This document shows, piece after piece, positions 12,241-20,334 of a stretch of DNA of 23,500 nt. Under the pieces are notes generated by a model. The model was not told where the DNA came from and did no database searches. It saw only the letters and a program-made list of their open reading frames with translations. Source of the stretch: an uncultured Blautia sp. (GTDB taxonomy: Bacteria > Bacillota > Clostridia > Lachnospirales > Lachnospiraceae); the NCBI GenBank assembly GCA_900541345.1, contig UQJE01000037.1, forward strand, positions 1 to 23,500, written 5' to 3'. How positions within the stretch are numbered: position 1 is the first letter of the stretch; every line of letters begins with the position of its first letter. Made by a program: the position numbers and the translations under genes.

Positions 12241-13453
12241 CTACTGCTGTCCTTTCTTTTTCTTCCTCCTGCTGCACCGGCGCTTCCATGCCTGTTTTTT
12301 CTATCACAATAAGCTTTCCACTGCTCGTGCATACAGTATGATTTATGTCTATTTTAACATTATTTTCAGATATTTGAACCCCTTTTTCCATTAATTTTTT
12401 CTCAAATAAATGTAACTTTTTTTCTGCAAGCTGTTCTGCCTCCTCTTTTGTGTAAACACTTTTTATTTTTTTGTACCGCGTCGAAGTAAAAGAATAGAGC
12501 GAAACAGGCAGGCAGAAATTTTCGGTAATCCGAAGAGGAAATTCCTCTGTCACAGTTTTCCACCCTTTTTCTGCACCTCTGTAAAAACTGGCGTACCATT
12601 TGCCAACACGAAAACCGTAAGCTTTTCTTGTCTTTTCTTCCGGAATTTCTTTTTCATAGATAAGGGGAAATTCATAATAATAAGAAACAAAATGACGGAC
12701 ATAAATATCTGCATCTGCATGGACATACGACTCTCTTATCATCTCTTTACTGTCATTGATAATGGGGACTTTCCCGGATACGAGAATATCTCCCTGCTTA
12801 CATACATCTCCCGTTTTCATAAGGGGGGTTCCCGCTCTTGTGATCATTTTTACAATTTCCCCCTCTGTCTCTGCCTTCAAATCACAGGGAGGTAATTCTG
12901 TCTGTTGTTTTTTCTGTTTCTTTCCCTCCTGCACGGTAAGAAGCAGCCTTGTTCCTGAAAGCTTTGCAGAAACCCAGGTGATTTCCGGATAATTTCTTCG
13001 AAGAGAATCTGCAATTTCCGAACAGTTCACTTTTCCTTTTGCCATTCCGTGAACAATTCCGTTTTCTTCCAAGAAACCAAGAATTTCCGGATCTGCATAT
13101 TGTATATTTCCCTCGATATGTATATTCCATACACGACCGGAAAGCAAAATTATCAGCGCTCCACAAAGAATCACTCCTGCAAAAAAGCTTTTTCGCGCTT
13201 TATTTTTATAAATCCAAAAAGGAAATCCCCGCTTTTTTTGAATATGAATCTTCACACCTGTTTTTCTCCGGACAGGAAGAAGCTTAAAAAAATCTTTCCA
13301 GTAAAGGGAAGCATTTATTTTTCGTTCTTCTGTTCTCTTTACTTCATAAAGAGAAATCTTCTGGCATCTGCACAGATTTAAAAAACGCTCGATTTGTTCT
13401 CCCTCTATAGAAATACAAAGACAGCCCCTGAAAAGCTGCAATAATCCTCTCAT
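12221..13453 (-). CDS. yqfD: Sporulation protein YqfD
   Basis: This 410-residue membrane protein of the YqfD family is sporulation-associated in B. subtilis, where its gene follows yqfC. An N-terminal soluble part (1-85) includes IEGEQIERFLNLCRCQKISLY in parts, then one membrane helix (about 89-106) and a long extracytoplasmic domain beginning VWNIHIEGN (108-116), typical of POTRA-like folds. The C-terminus is acidic (QQEEEKERTAVDGEQRN). GGGGGA precedes ATG 13453, and the gap to yqfC is 9 nt. Together with yqfC this indicates an endospore-forming lineage. The precise role in the forespore engulfment stage is not known to me. Confidence 0.93.
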   Translation of the reverse strand: MRGLLQLFRGCLCISIEGEQIERFLNLCRCQKISLYEVKRTEERKINASLYWKDFFKLLPVRRKTGVKIHIQKKRGFPFWIYKNKARKSFFAGVILCGALIILLSGRVWNIHIEGNIQYADPEILGFLEENGIVHGMAKGKVNCSEIADSLRRNYPEITWVSAKLSGTRLLLTVQEGKKQKKQQTELPPCDLKAETEGEIVKMITRAGTPLMKTGDVCKQGDILVSGKVPIINDSKEMIRESYVHADADIYVRHFVSYYYEFPLIYEKEIPEEKTRKAYGFRVGKWYASFYRGAEKGWKTVTEEFPLRITENFCLPVSLYSFTSTRYKKIKSVYTKEEAEQLAEKKLHLFEKKLMEKGVQISENNVKIDINHTVCTSSGKLIVIEKTGMEAPVQQEEEKERTAVDGEQRN

Positions 13454-13462
13454 ATTTCCCCC

Positions 13463-13735
13463 TTATTCAAAAAAGATTCCGCAGATGTGCCCTTTTATCT
13501 GCATTTCCTCAGGTGTATATGAAAGAATTTCCATTTTTTTGCCACAAAGCTTAAGCCTTCCCCGAAACGTGAGAAGTTCCACCTCTTCCGCAGTGTATTT
13601 CAAAATGCTTTTATAATTTTCAATTATAACAGATTCTCTTCCCGTAACCGTAAGGAGCACTTCCCTGTACGCCAGATCCTCCGGGATTTCCAGGGATGCT
13701 ACAAGATTCTCTTTCAGATGTCCTAATTTTTTCAT
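13463..13735 (-). CDS. yqfC: Sporulation protein YqfC
   Basis: This 90-residue YqfC-family protein is built of short strands with YREVLLTVTGRESVIIENYK as core (22-41), then LTFRGRLKLCGKKMEILSYT (55-74). In B. subtilis yqfC is under the mother-cell factor sigma E. Immediately downstream lies yqfD, the standard pair. The ribosome binding site GGAGG is 8 nt before ATG 13735, but it is part of the 3' arm of a strong hairpin (13743-13773) with a T6 run directly before the start codon. Read-through RNA would therefore hide the site, so the gene is probably transcribed from a start inside or after the hairpin. I could not identify a sigma E promoter with confidence. Confidence 0.9.
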   Translation of the reverse strand: MKKLGHLKENLVASLEIPEDLAYREVLLTVTGRESVIIENYKSILKYTAEEVELLTFRGRLKLCGKKMEILSYTPEEMQIKGHICGIFFE

Positions 13736-13736
13736 T

Positions 13737-13773
13737 AAAAAATCCTCCGGCTCTTTTAATTTATGCCGGAGGA
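13737..13773 (-). terminator. Terminator after the DUF2284 gene, containing the yqfC ribosome binding site
   Basis: A 9-bp GC-rich stem (13765-13773 with 13743-13751), a 13-nt loop and a T6 run (13737-13742) form a standard intrinsic terminator on the minus strand, 19 nt after the DUF2284 stop. Its 3' arm includes GGAGG, the only good ribosome binding site for yqfC. The element may both end the dus operon and keep read-through RNA from translating yqfC. Confidence 0.85.
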
Positions 13774-13791
13774 AGACTCCCTATGTCTGAA

Positions 13792-14328
13792 TCAGCGAAA
13801 GAGAATCAGGGAAAACCAGAGAATGGTGTTCCCGCCAAGATTATATTCCATATTCTGTGCTTCTACAATAGCATTTGCCACAACGCCGTGACTTTCCAGA
13901 CAGGGATGCATTTTATCTGGATAACGGCACGGTTTTCCTTCTGCATAAGCACAGGGAGAACAGAGATCACAGGATTCTGTGGAAAGAATATAAATTTCAT
14001 GACCTGCAGCTTTTATAAAATCCCCTACTGCTGTTGTGATTTCTTCATGGGCTTTTCGTGTGGAGAGCATTTCCTCCATATTCATAAGGTCGGAAACTTC
14101 AGCCACACTGGAAAAGAAAATACCCTGCGGATAACTTTTGATTTTTTTGCCGCATTCTTTTAAAGACCCTACTCCCGGCGGACATGCCCAGGTACTTCCG
14201 TACCGTTCACATTCCTGTTCACAGATGATACGTACCCGCTCTTCTATAGAAATATCCGCCGTATCAATCAGACGGTATTCGTATATGGGAAATTGAGAAA
14301 TAAATGATTCAAACTGCCTTAATTCCAT
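13792..14328 (-). CDS. DUF2284 cysteine-rich, predicted metal-binding protein
   Basis: This soluble 178-residue protein has two cysteine clusters: Cys36, Cys40, Cys49 (TWACPPG) and Cys59, then Cys120, Cys123, Cys126, Cys134 and Cys143 (ESCDLCSPCAYAEGKPCRYP). This pattern identifies DUF2284, annotated as predicted metal-binding; an iron-sulfur cluster is plausible for an anaerobe but not proven. GGGAGG lies 6 nt before ATG 14328, and the gene follows dus by 13 nt, so the two are co-transcribed, ending at the terminator at 13737-13773. Function unknown. Confidence 0.88.
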   Translation of the reverse strand: MELRQFESFISQFPIYEYRLIDTADISIEERVRIICEQECERYGSTWACPPGVGSLKECGKKIKSYPQGIFFSSVAEVSDLMNMEEMLSTRKAHEEITTAVGDFIKAAGHEIYILSTESCDLCSPCAYAEGKPCRYPDKMHPCLESHGVVANAIVEAQNMEYNLGGNTILWFSLILFR

Positions 14329-14341
14329 ATGATCCTCCCTG

Positions 14342-15277
14342 TCAAATCAGCTCCTGAGAAGAAAACAGCATTTCTACTGCCTCATAATAGGAGCGGAGAT
14401 TCTGTGCTTTTTTTATTTTTTTCGCATATTTTTCATAATTTGTAAAAGAAGGCGCCATATAGCTCCAAAGCTCCTTCATGCGGAACAACACATTTCGTTC
14501 TCCGCTTAAAATTTTCTGATACTCGCTGTAAAGCGAATCATGAAATTCCCTGAGTTTCTTTTTGTCCGGCTTTTCCCCATCACGAATCAGAGAAAGAAGC
14601 CACGGTTTTTTAATGATACCTCTTCCAAACATGAAGGTATCTGTACCAGAAAGCGCACTGGAAGTCTGCTCATAATCCTCTTTTGTAAATAAATCGCCGT
14701 TATAGCAAAGAGGAATCGGCAGCTCTTTCTGAGCTTTTATAAAAGCCTCAAGACGCGGTATATTTCCATAGTAGTCTTTTAAAAGCCTTGGGTGTATAAT
14801 CAGCTCTTTTATGGGAAAACTTTTATAGATTTTAAGAAGTTCTTCCCAGTCCTCATAATCTGTACCAATTCTTGTTTTTACGGAAATCTCCATCTCACAT
14901 TTTGAGAAAATCCTGTCAAAGAAACTTTTCAGTTTTTCCGGCTCTCCTAAGAACCCGGCTCCCTTTCCCTTTGCCGTCACAGTTCCGGAAGGACAGCCGA
15001 GATTTAAGTTTACTTCCTTATATCCGAAATCTTCTTTCAAAATCCGGGCAGTTTCCAGAAAATCGTCTCCGTTATTTGTAAGAATCTGCGGAACGACATA
15101 CATTCCTTTATTATTTTCCGGGGAAACCTCCCGGATTTCCTTATCAGAAAAGCGCTTATTTGGCTTTGCTGAAATAAAGGGCGTAAAATACTTGTCCATA
15201 GGGTGATAAAACTGATGGTACGCATTTCTGTATATATAATTTGTCACGCCCTCCATAGGTGCCATATAATCCTTCAT
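14342..15277 (-). CDS. tRNA-dihydrouridine synthase
   Basis: This 311-residue FMN-dependent enzyme reduces specific uridines in the tRNA D-loop. The N-terminal FMN-barrel start MAPMEGVTN (5-13) and the NLNLGCPSGTVTAKGKGAG segment (90-108) with catalytic Cys95 are diagnostic; later come VKTRIG (about 133-138), ELIIHPR (161-167), CYNGDL and FMFGRGII (FMN phosphate binding). It resembles the short Dus type of Clostridia; I cannot assign DusA, B or C by eye. GAGGAG precedes ATG 15277 by 7 nt. It follows the merR gene by 30 nt on the same strand, so it may also be read from the merR promoter. Confidence 0.94.
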   Translation of the reverse strand: MKDYMAPMEGVTNYIYRNAYHQFYHPMDKYFTPFISAKPNKRFSDKEIREVSPENNKGMYVVPQILTNNGDDFLETARILKEDFGYKEVNLNLGCPSGTVTAKGKGAGFLGEPEKLKSFFDRIFSKCEMEISVKTRIGTDYEDWEELLKIYKSFPIKELIIHPRLLKDYYGNIPRLEAFIKAQKELPIPLCYNGDLFTKEDYEQTSSALSGTDTFMFGRGIIKKPWLLSLIRDGEKPDKKKLREFHDSLYSEYQKILSGERNVLFRMKELWSYMAPSFTNYEKYAKKIKKAQNLRSYYEAVEMLFSSQELI

Positions 15278-15307
15278 CTCTCGTCTCCTCTCATTGTCTT
15301 CCAGTAA

Positions 15308-16120
15308 TCACAGAATCCGGCATGTGATTTTGGTAATGTAATCTTCCTCTCTCTGACAGGCAAGGCTGTCCAGAATCATATCCTCATAAAAACAGGAATC
15401 CGGAGAAAGATTATTTTTTTGTATGTAATCCAGAATTTTTCTATAAGTTCCAGACATCTCCTGCCATCTTCCTCTGTGATATGCAGTAAGATAATTTCCG
15501 GCAGGTCTTATCAGAAACGGAATTCCGACAGGTTTTTTTTCCAGTCTCTCATAAAATACTCGATAGTGATCGAAAATTCCTTTTTCAATATCCTTCTTTT
15601 TTTGCAAATATCCGATAGAACCGGTTGTTTTAATTCCTTTTTGTCTGCACAGTTCAAGAAGCTTCCCGATTTCCACGGCCCATGTTTTGTCATCATTCTC
15701 TTTTGCCTCGCCGCAGATCAGATACGATTCCGGCTCCCACATAAGACCGATTTCTTCCAGGCTTTCTTCTGTTATAAAATGAATGGTTTTCTCTTTTTTT
15801 CTGATCCAGTTTCTTATACTTTTAAGATGGGCAATCTGCTGGCTTATCATTTTTTCTTCTTTTTGAAAAAGTGTAAGAAGAGACGATGGGGTACGATTTT
15901 CCATATATTGCCGGATTTCATCCAGAGACACTCCCAAATCCTTTAAAGTATAAATTACATCAAATACCTCAAGCTGGGATACAGAATAATAGCGATACCC
16001 GTTTTCTGTCTTTATTTCAGGAGAAAACAGCCCAATTTCATCATAATAAAACAAGGTATGTTTTGTCACGCCTGCAAGTCTTGCAAATTCCCCTGTTGTG
16101 AGAAAGCTTTCTTTGTTCAT
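15308..16120 (-). CDS. MerR family regulator with GyrI-like effector domain (BmrR type)
   Basis: This DNA-binding regulator has 270 residues. The winged helix-turn-helix is at about 5-75 (LTTGEFARLAGVTKHTLFYYDEIGLF, given in part, with NGYRYYSVSQL), a coiled-coil dimer helix at about 80-115, and a C-terminal domain (about 120-270) of the GyrI/BmrR effector-binding type with RPAGNYLTAYHRG. Such regulators bind lipophilic drugs and switch on nearby efflux genes. ATG 16120 is preferred to 16135 because GGAGAG precedes it. It is divergent from the MATE gene and its promoter overlaps the MATE promoter, with an operator palindrome between them, so the MATE gene is the likely target. Confidence 0.92.
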   Translation of the reverse strand: MNKESFLTTGEFARLAGVTKHTLFYYDEIGLFSPEIKTENGYRYYSVSQLEVFDVIYTLKDLGVSLDEIRQYMENRTPSSLLTLFQKEEKMISQQIAHLKSIRNWIRKKEKTIHFITEESLEEIGLMWEPESYLICGEAKENDDKTWAVEIGKLLELCRQKGIKTTGSIGYLQKKKDIEKGIFDHYRVFYERLEKKPVGIPFLIRPAGNYLTAYHRGRWQEMSGTYRKILDYIQKNNLSPDSCFYEDMILDSLACQREEDYITKITCRIL

Positions 16121-16140
16121 TTTTTCTCTCCACAAAACTC

Positions 16141-16171
16141 TTGACTATCGTGTTACCCGATACTTTATCAT
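16141..16171 (+). promoter_or_regulatory. MerR-type promoter of the MATE gene with 19-bp spacer and operator
   Basis: TTGACT (16141-16146), a 19-bp spacer and TATCAT (16166-16171) point at the MATE gene. The over-long 19-bp spacer is the hallmark of MerR-activated promoters. The spacer holds a palindrome (16146-16162, TATCGTGT-T-ACCCGATA, 7 of 8 positions symmetric), the expected dimer-binding site. Activation by the adjacent merR product is inferred. Confidence 0.85.
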
Positions 16172-16195
16172 AACAGTTGCTGACAAAAATTTCAA
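16167..16195 (-). promoter_or_regulatory. Divergent promoter of the merR gene
   Basis: On the minus strand TTGAAA (16190-16195), 17 bp, TATGAT (16167-16172). Its -10 box overlaps the -10 box of the opposing MATE promoter by all but one base, so only one can be used at a time. MerR binding should also repress its own gene. Confidence 0.65.
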
Positions 16196-16212
16196 GAAAG
16201 GTGTAATATAAA

Positions 16213-17541
16213 ATGTCAAATTCTATCGCAAAAGACTTTAAACTTTTTTCTCTGCTTCGTTTTGCGTTTCCTACCATGTTAATGATGGTTTTTATGTCTC
16301 TTTATACCATTGTAGACGGAATTTTCGTTTCCCGGCTGGTAGGGTCAGACGCTCTTTCTTCTGTAAATATTGTATATCCGGTCATTAACCTTCTGATTGC
16401 AGCAGGAGTCATGCTTGCATCAGGCGGAAGTGCAGTCATTGCAAAAAAAATGGGGGAGGGAAATACAAAAGAAGCAAAAGAAGATTTCTCCTTCCTGGTG
16501 CTCATTGGATTTATTCTGGGCATCTTTCTGATGGTTTTCGGAAATCTTTTTCTCGAGCCCATTGTGACGGCGTTGGGTGCAACGCCCGTACTTGTTGATT
16601 ACTGTATGGATTACCTTGGGGTCTGTCTTCTTCTGGCTCCTGCCTGTATGCTGCAGCTTTTATTCCAGACCTTTTTCGTCACTGCCGGAAAGCCCATTGC
16701 AGGGCTGATTCTTACTATAAGCGGCGGTATTGCAAATATGATTCTCGATTACCTTTTCATGGGACCTATGAATATGGGAATCAAAGGAGCAGCTCTTGCA
16801 ACCGGAATCGGACAGTTAATTCCCGCTGTGGCAGGTCTTGTTTATTTTTCCTGTTTTCACGGCTCTCTTCATTTTGTCTGTCCAAAATTCCGCTTCCGAG
16901 TTTTAATGGAAAGTTGTATAAACGGCTCCTCAGAAATGGTAACAAATCTTTCTACTGCAGTTGTCACTTATCTTTTTAATATGACCATGTTAAAATTCTT
17001 AGGAGAAACAGGGGTTGCAGCAATCACGATCGTGCTTTACGGCCAATTTCTTTTCACTGCCATGTACATGGGCTTTTCTATGGGTGTTGCTCCTGTTATC
17101 AGCTATAATTATGGAAGAGACAATCGTATACTTCTTCGAAGGATTTTTAAAATATGTATCGGATTTATTTCTGTGTCCTCTGTTACGATTACGGCTATTG
17201 CTCTTCTCAGTACGTCTTTTATTGTGCAGATTTTTACACCTGTGGAAACAGAGACGTATGCCATTGCAAAAGATGGTTTTTTCCTGTTTTCCATAAATTA
17301 CATATTTGCAGGGGTCAATATTTTTGCCTCTTCCATGTTTACTGCATTTTCTGATGGAAAAACTTCTGCAATTATTTCCTTTGTCCGGACATTTGTACTT
17401 CTTGTGCTGAATATTCTGCTTCTCCCTGCCATTATGGGGGTGACAGGCATATGGCTTGCTGTACCAGCAGCAGAGTTTTTAACTGTATTCGTATCTCTTT
17501 TATACTTTCGAAAAAAAAGAAATATTTACCATTATGTATAA
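16213..17541 (+). CDS. MATE family multidrug efflux transporter
   Basis: This integral membrane protein has 442 residues and about 12 hydrophobic segments, in two homologous halves, normal for MATE. LLRFAFPTMLMMVFMSLYTIVDGIFVSR (in parts: 15-42) is the classical N-terminal signature, and GVAPVISYNYGRDN (about 295-308) matches the second-half motif. MATE pumps expel cationic drugs with Na+ or H+; the substrate cannot be told here. AAGGTG lies about 9 nt before ATG 16213. It is the only clear plus-strand gene, under a MerR-type promoter next to its regulator. Its TAA is inside the terminator stem that follows. Confidence 0.94.
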   Translation: MSNSIAKDFKLFSLLRFAFPTMLMMVFMSLYTIVDGIFVSRLVGSDALSSVNIVYPVINLLIAAGVMLASGGSAVIAKKMGEGNTKEAKEDFSFLVLIGFILGIFLMVFGNLFLEPIVTALGATPVLVDYCMDYLGVCLLLAPACMLQLLFQTFFVTAGKPIAGLILTISGGIANMILDYLFMGPMNMGIKGAALATGIGQLIPAVAGLVYFSCFHGSLHFVCPKFRFRVLMESCINGSSEMVTNLSTAVVTYLFNMTMLKFLGETGVAAITIVLYGQFLFTAMYMGFSMGVAPVISYNYGRDNRILLRRIFKICIGFISVSSVTITAIALLSTSFIVQIFTPVETETYAIAKDGFFLFSINYIFAGVNIFASSMFTAFSDGKTSAIISFVRTFVLLVLNILLLPAIMGVTGIWLAVPAAEFLTVFVSLLYFRKKRNIYHYV

Positions 17542-17584
17542 GAAAAGAGCTTCCTTATTCTCAAAGGAAGCTCTTTTCTTATAC
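17536..17584. terminator. Bidirectional terminator between MATE and FUSC genes
   Basis: A perfect 21-bp stem (17536-17556 with 17564-17584) and a 7-nt loop lie between the two converging genes. The T-rich end of each arm serves as the U-tract in both directions. The left arm includes the MATE stop codon, and the FUSC stop is 10 nt beyond the right arm. Confidence 0.88.
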
Positions 17585-17594
17585 ATTATTTGTA

Positions 17595-18638
17595 TTATTC
17601 TGCCGGAATACAGTTTACTGACCGATTAAAAAATTTATAAAAAAGATGCCCGTAAATACTTCCGCATACATTATGAAAAATCCGGAAAAAAACAGCTGCT
17701 GGAAGTCCGAGAAGCCCTGTGGCAACTGCCATTGCTCCAAGAGAATTAAATACAGACTGCCATCCGTAACTTGCGGAAAGCCCTACACCAATCCCGCCTA
17801 TAATTCCCGCATAGGAGAGGAAGGATGGCGGCAGTATAGCATAAAGAACAACAAATAAAATTCCACCGAAAAGATTTCCGGGAATTCTGCCTTTTGTTCT
17901 CTTCTTCAAATCCTGCTCAAAAGGAACCATAACGGACATAACTGCAATTCCAATCCACATAGAACGAGGAAAATGAAGAAGCTCTGCAAAACACATGGCA
18001 GAAGAAACTCCGAGAGTCATGGCAATCTGCCATCTTGTTCTTGAGGAATGAATATCAAATTCTTCAAAAATGCTTTTTAAATCTCTCTTATATTTATAAT
18101 TGCGGTGTCCTCTGTAAAATACAATTCCCGTGAGCACAGCTCCCAGTACAAGTCCTGCAATACGAAGTCCGTATTCTTTTCCTGTCACATCATATCCATA
18201 AAGAAGAAGATACCCCAGAATCACAGTAGAATGGTTTGACATAATAATATTATGGCAACTAATAAAAGCAAGAAGAAAAATGAATACCATGTTCAATACC
18301 ATTCCGAAAATCGGTCCTGCCATATTTGCAAGTCTTGGACCTATAATTAAAATTCCGAAAATCGCCGCCATCACTTTAAGCGAATGACGCATACAAATTC
18401 CAAAATCTGCATTCTTAAATACCATGAGAAACAGGAGCACTACAACACCTACTGTACTGTTTCCATCTCCGAAAATCTGTCCAAACGCCATAACAAATGC
18501 CATACAGAAAAGCAGAGTAATCCCGATTTTAAACATATAGATACACGTATGATGAAGTTTCTCCCGTGGGCTTTTGGCATTTTTTACCATTGCCTTTGAA
18601 CCGGCCTGATTTAATTGTAGTTCCTGATAAAATGTCAT
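17595..18638 (-). CDS. FUSC family membrane protein (aromatic acid exporter-like)
   Basis: This 347-residue membrane protein has two clusters of hydrophobic helices: about 35-170 and about 200-340. The second includes PRSMWIGIAVMSVMVPFEQDLKKRTKGRIPGN (in parts, about 223-254), the usual FUSC motif of a helix followed by a basic R-x-x-G-N/T loop. FUSC proteins export aromatic acids or fusaric-acid-like compounds; the substrate here is unknown. AAAGGA precedes ATG 18638. It has its own consensus promoter and the shared hairpin as terminator, so it is monocistronic. Confidence 0.85.
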   Translation of the reverse strand: MTFYQELQLNQAGSKAMVKNAKSPREKLHHTCIYMFKIGITLLFCMAFVMAFGQIFGDGNSTVGVVVLLFLMVFKNADFGICMRHSLKVMAAIFGILIIGPRLANMAGPIFGMVLNMVFIFLLAFISCHNIIMSNHSTVILGYLLLYGYDVTGKEYGLRIAGLVLGAVLTGIVFYRGHRNYKYKRDLKSIFEEFDIHSSRTRWQIAMTLGVSSAMCFAELLHFPRSMWIGIAVMSVMVPFEQDLKKRTKGRIPGNLFGGILFVVLYAILPPSFLSYAGIIGGIGVGLSASYGWQSVFNSLGAMAVATGLLGLPAAVFFRIFHNVCGSIYGHLFYKFFNRSVNCIPAE

Positions 18639-18679
18639 AAAATCATCCTTTCTTTTCTGTTTTCAGATAGCAAGGAAGC

Positions 18680-18708
18680 ATTATAACATTGCTTTATATG
18701 TTTGTCAA
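18680..18708 (-). promoter_or_regulatory. Consensus promoter of the FUSC gene
   Basis: A perfect TTGACA (18703-18708), 17-bp spacer and perfect TATAAT (18680-18685). The amidohydrolase stop codon TGA (18705-18707) lies inside the -35 box. Such a full match predicts strong, constitutive transcription with a leader of about 35 nt. Confidence 0.85.
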
Positions 18709-20318
18709 TTTTTATTGTAATCTTCTGTTTTATAAATCACTTCATTTTCCTTGATCGTCATAAGAACCTGAACAGATGCCAGATTCTCCGGTTCTGTTTC
18801 CAGCGGATTTTCGCTTAACACTACAAAATCGGCCTTTTTTCCTTTTTCTATGGTTCCCTTTTCTTTTTCTTCAAAATACTGGTACGCAGCATATACGGTA
18901 ATGGCTTTTAAGGCTTCCATCACAGAAACTCTCTGATTTTCTCCAATCCTCTGACCGGATTTGGAAATGCGGTTGACTGCGCTCCACACAGTACGCATCA
19001 TATCCGGCGGAACAACCGGCGTATCCTGATGGAATGTGTATTTCATATGGTTTTTAACAGCAGATTTTACAGGAGAAATCTGACTGCCTCTCTCCTGGCC
19101 GAAATTTCGGATATGAATATCTCCCCAGTAATAAGTATGCACCACAAAAAAGCTTGGCATCATCTGAATTTCCGCCATTCGTTTTAGCTGATCTTCTCTT
19201 ACAAGCTGAGCATGCACCATCACTGCACGGTGACTGTCTTTTTCTCCCAATTTTCCCATCGCTGTTTCAAACTGCGTAATATACTGCTCTGCCGCCGCAT
19301 CTCCATTACAATGGGCAAGGAGCTGTTTCTTTTTATGAAGCGCCAGCTCAATATATTCCTCCAGTTTTTCATCTGTATAAATCGGATAACCACAATAATC
19401 AGTTTCCCCCTCATAAGGTTTTGCCATCCAGGCAGTTTTTCCCTGAGGAGAACCATCAAGAAAGATTTTAAATCCACCCATTTTCAGATGTTGGCAATAA
19501 CTCTCGGCATACTCTGGTTCTTCCTCAAAAATTTCAGACATAGTAGTAATATCTGCGTACCCCACTATATCTAATTTGAGAAGCTCTTTTTGGGCAGCAT
19601 ATTTAAGGAGCTGAAACAGAGGTTTTCCTACCATACCATCCTGCACAGTAGTAATTCCATAGGAAGCATACATGCTCTGCGCTTTCACAATCAACTCCAT
19701 CAACTTTTCAAAAGAAGTCATAGGAAGCTTTGACTGAAAATTCAAAAATGCTTTTTCTTCCATATAGCCATCCGGTATCCGAGTGTTCTCTAATCTTCCA
19801 TATTTTCCACCTGGACAGTCCTCTGTATTTTCATCAATTTTCTGCAATTCCAGAGCTTTGCTGTTTGCAACTCCCATATGGGATGAAGCATGTACAATTA
19901 ATACAGGGTTTTCTCTGCTGATTTCATCCAACACAATTTTATCAGGATGTCTTTTCTCTTCCAGAAAATTCTGGTCATAATTACATCCGACAATCCACTG
20001 ATTTTTTTCCAGACATCTTTCCTCTGCAAATTTTTTCATCGTTCTTATAATATCTGAAAAACTTTCGCAAAAAGACAAATCACACTGTGTCATGGCATTT
20101 GCAGCGCCTACAAAATGAGAATGTGCGTCAATAAAACCTGGCATCATGGTTTTTCCGTTTAAGTCGATAACCTGATCCCCTTCTTCTTTTTCTGCCATAA
20201 CCTCTTCTTCTGTTCCTACAGAATAAATCTGCCCGTCTTTTACGCATACGGCTTCTGCGTAAAGACTATTTTCATTCATTGTGATAATTGTTCCATTTGT
20301 ATAAAATGTTTTTGCCAT
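18705..20318 (-). CDS. YtcJ-type amidohydrolase
   Basis: This 537-residue metal-dependent hydrolase belongs to the amidohydrolase superfamily, YtcJ/AepA-like branch. Motifs: NGTIITMNENS (8-18), MPGFIDAHSHFVG (59-71) with metal ligands His66 and His68, KIFLDGSPQGKTAWM, LAHCNGDAAAEQYI (third His), VMVHAQL (fourth His) and HQDTPVVPPDMM (catalytic Asp). The natural substrate of this branch is rarely known; amide, carbamate or cyclic imide hydrolysis is likely. ATG 20318 is chosen because GGAGGA lies just before it; the longer frame to 20471 is a read-through of the glycine-rich part of the upstream gene. It follows the DUF2207 gene by 16 nt. Confidence 0.92.
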   Translation of the reverse strand: MAKTFYTNGTIITMNENSLYAEAVCVKDGQIYSVGTEEEVMAEKEEGDQVIDLNGKTMMPGFIDAHSHFVGAANAMTQCDLSFCESFSDIIRTMKKFAEERCLEKNQWIVGCNYDQNFLEEKRHPDKIVLDEISRENPVLIVHASSHMGVANSKALELQKIDENTEDCPGGKYGRLENTRIPDGYMEEKAFLNFQSKLPMTSFEKLMELIVKAQSMYASYGITTVQDGMVGKPLFQLLKYAAQKELLKLDIVGYADITTMSEIFEEEPEYAESYCQHLKMGGFKIFLDGSPQGKTAWMAKPYEGETDYCGYPIYTDEKLEEYIELALHKKKQLLAHCNGDAAAEQYITQFETAMGKLGEKDSHRAVMVHAQLVREDQLKRMAEIQMMPSFFVVHTYYWGDIHIRNFGQERGSQISPVKSAVKNHMKYTFHQDTPVVPPDMMRTVWSAVNRISKSGQRIGENQRVSVMEALKAITVYAAYQYFEEKEKGTIEKGKKADFVVLSENPLETEPENLASVQVLMTIKENEVIYKTEDYNKN

Positions 20319-20334
20319 TTTACTCCTCCATTTC

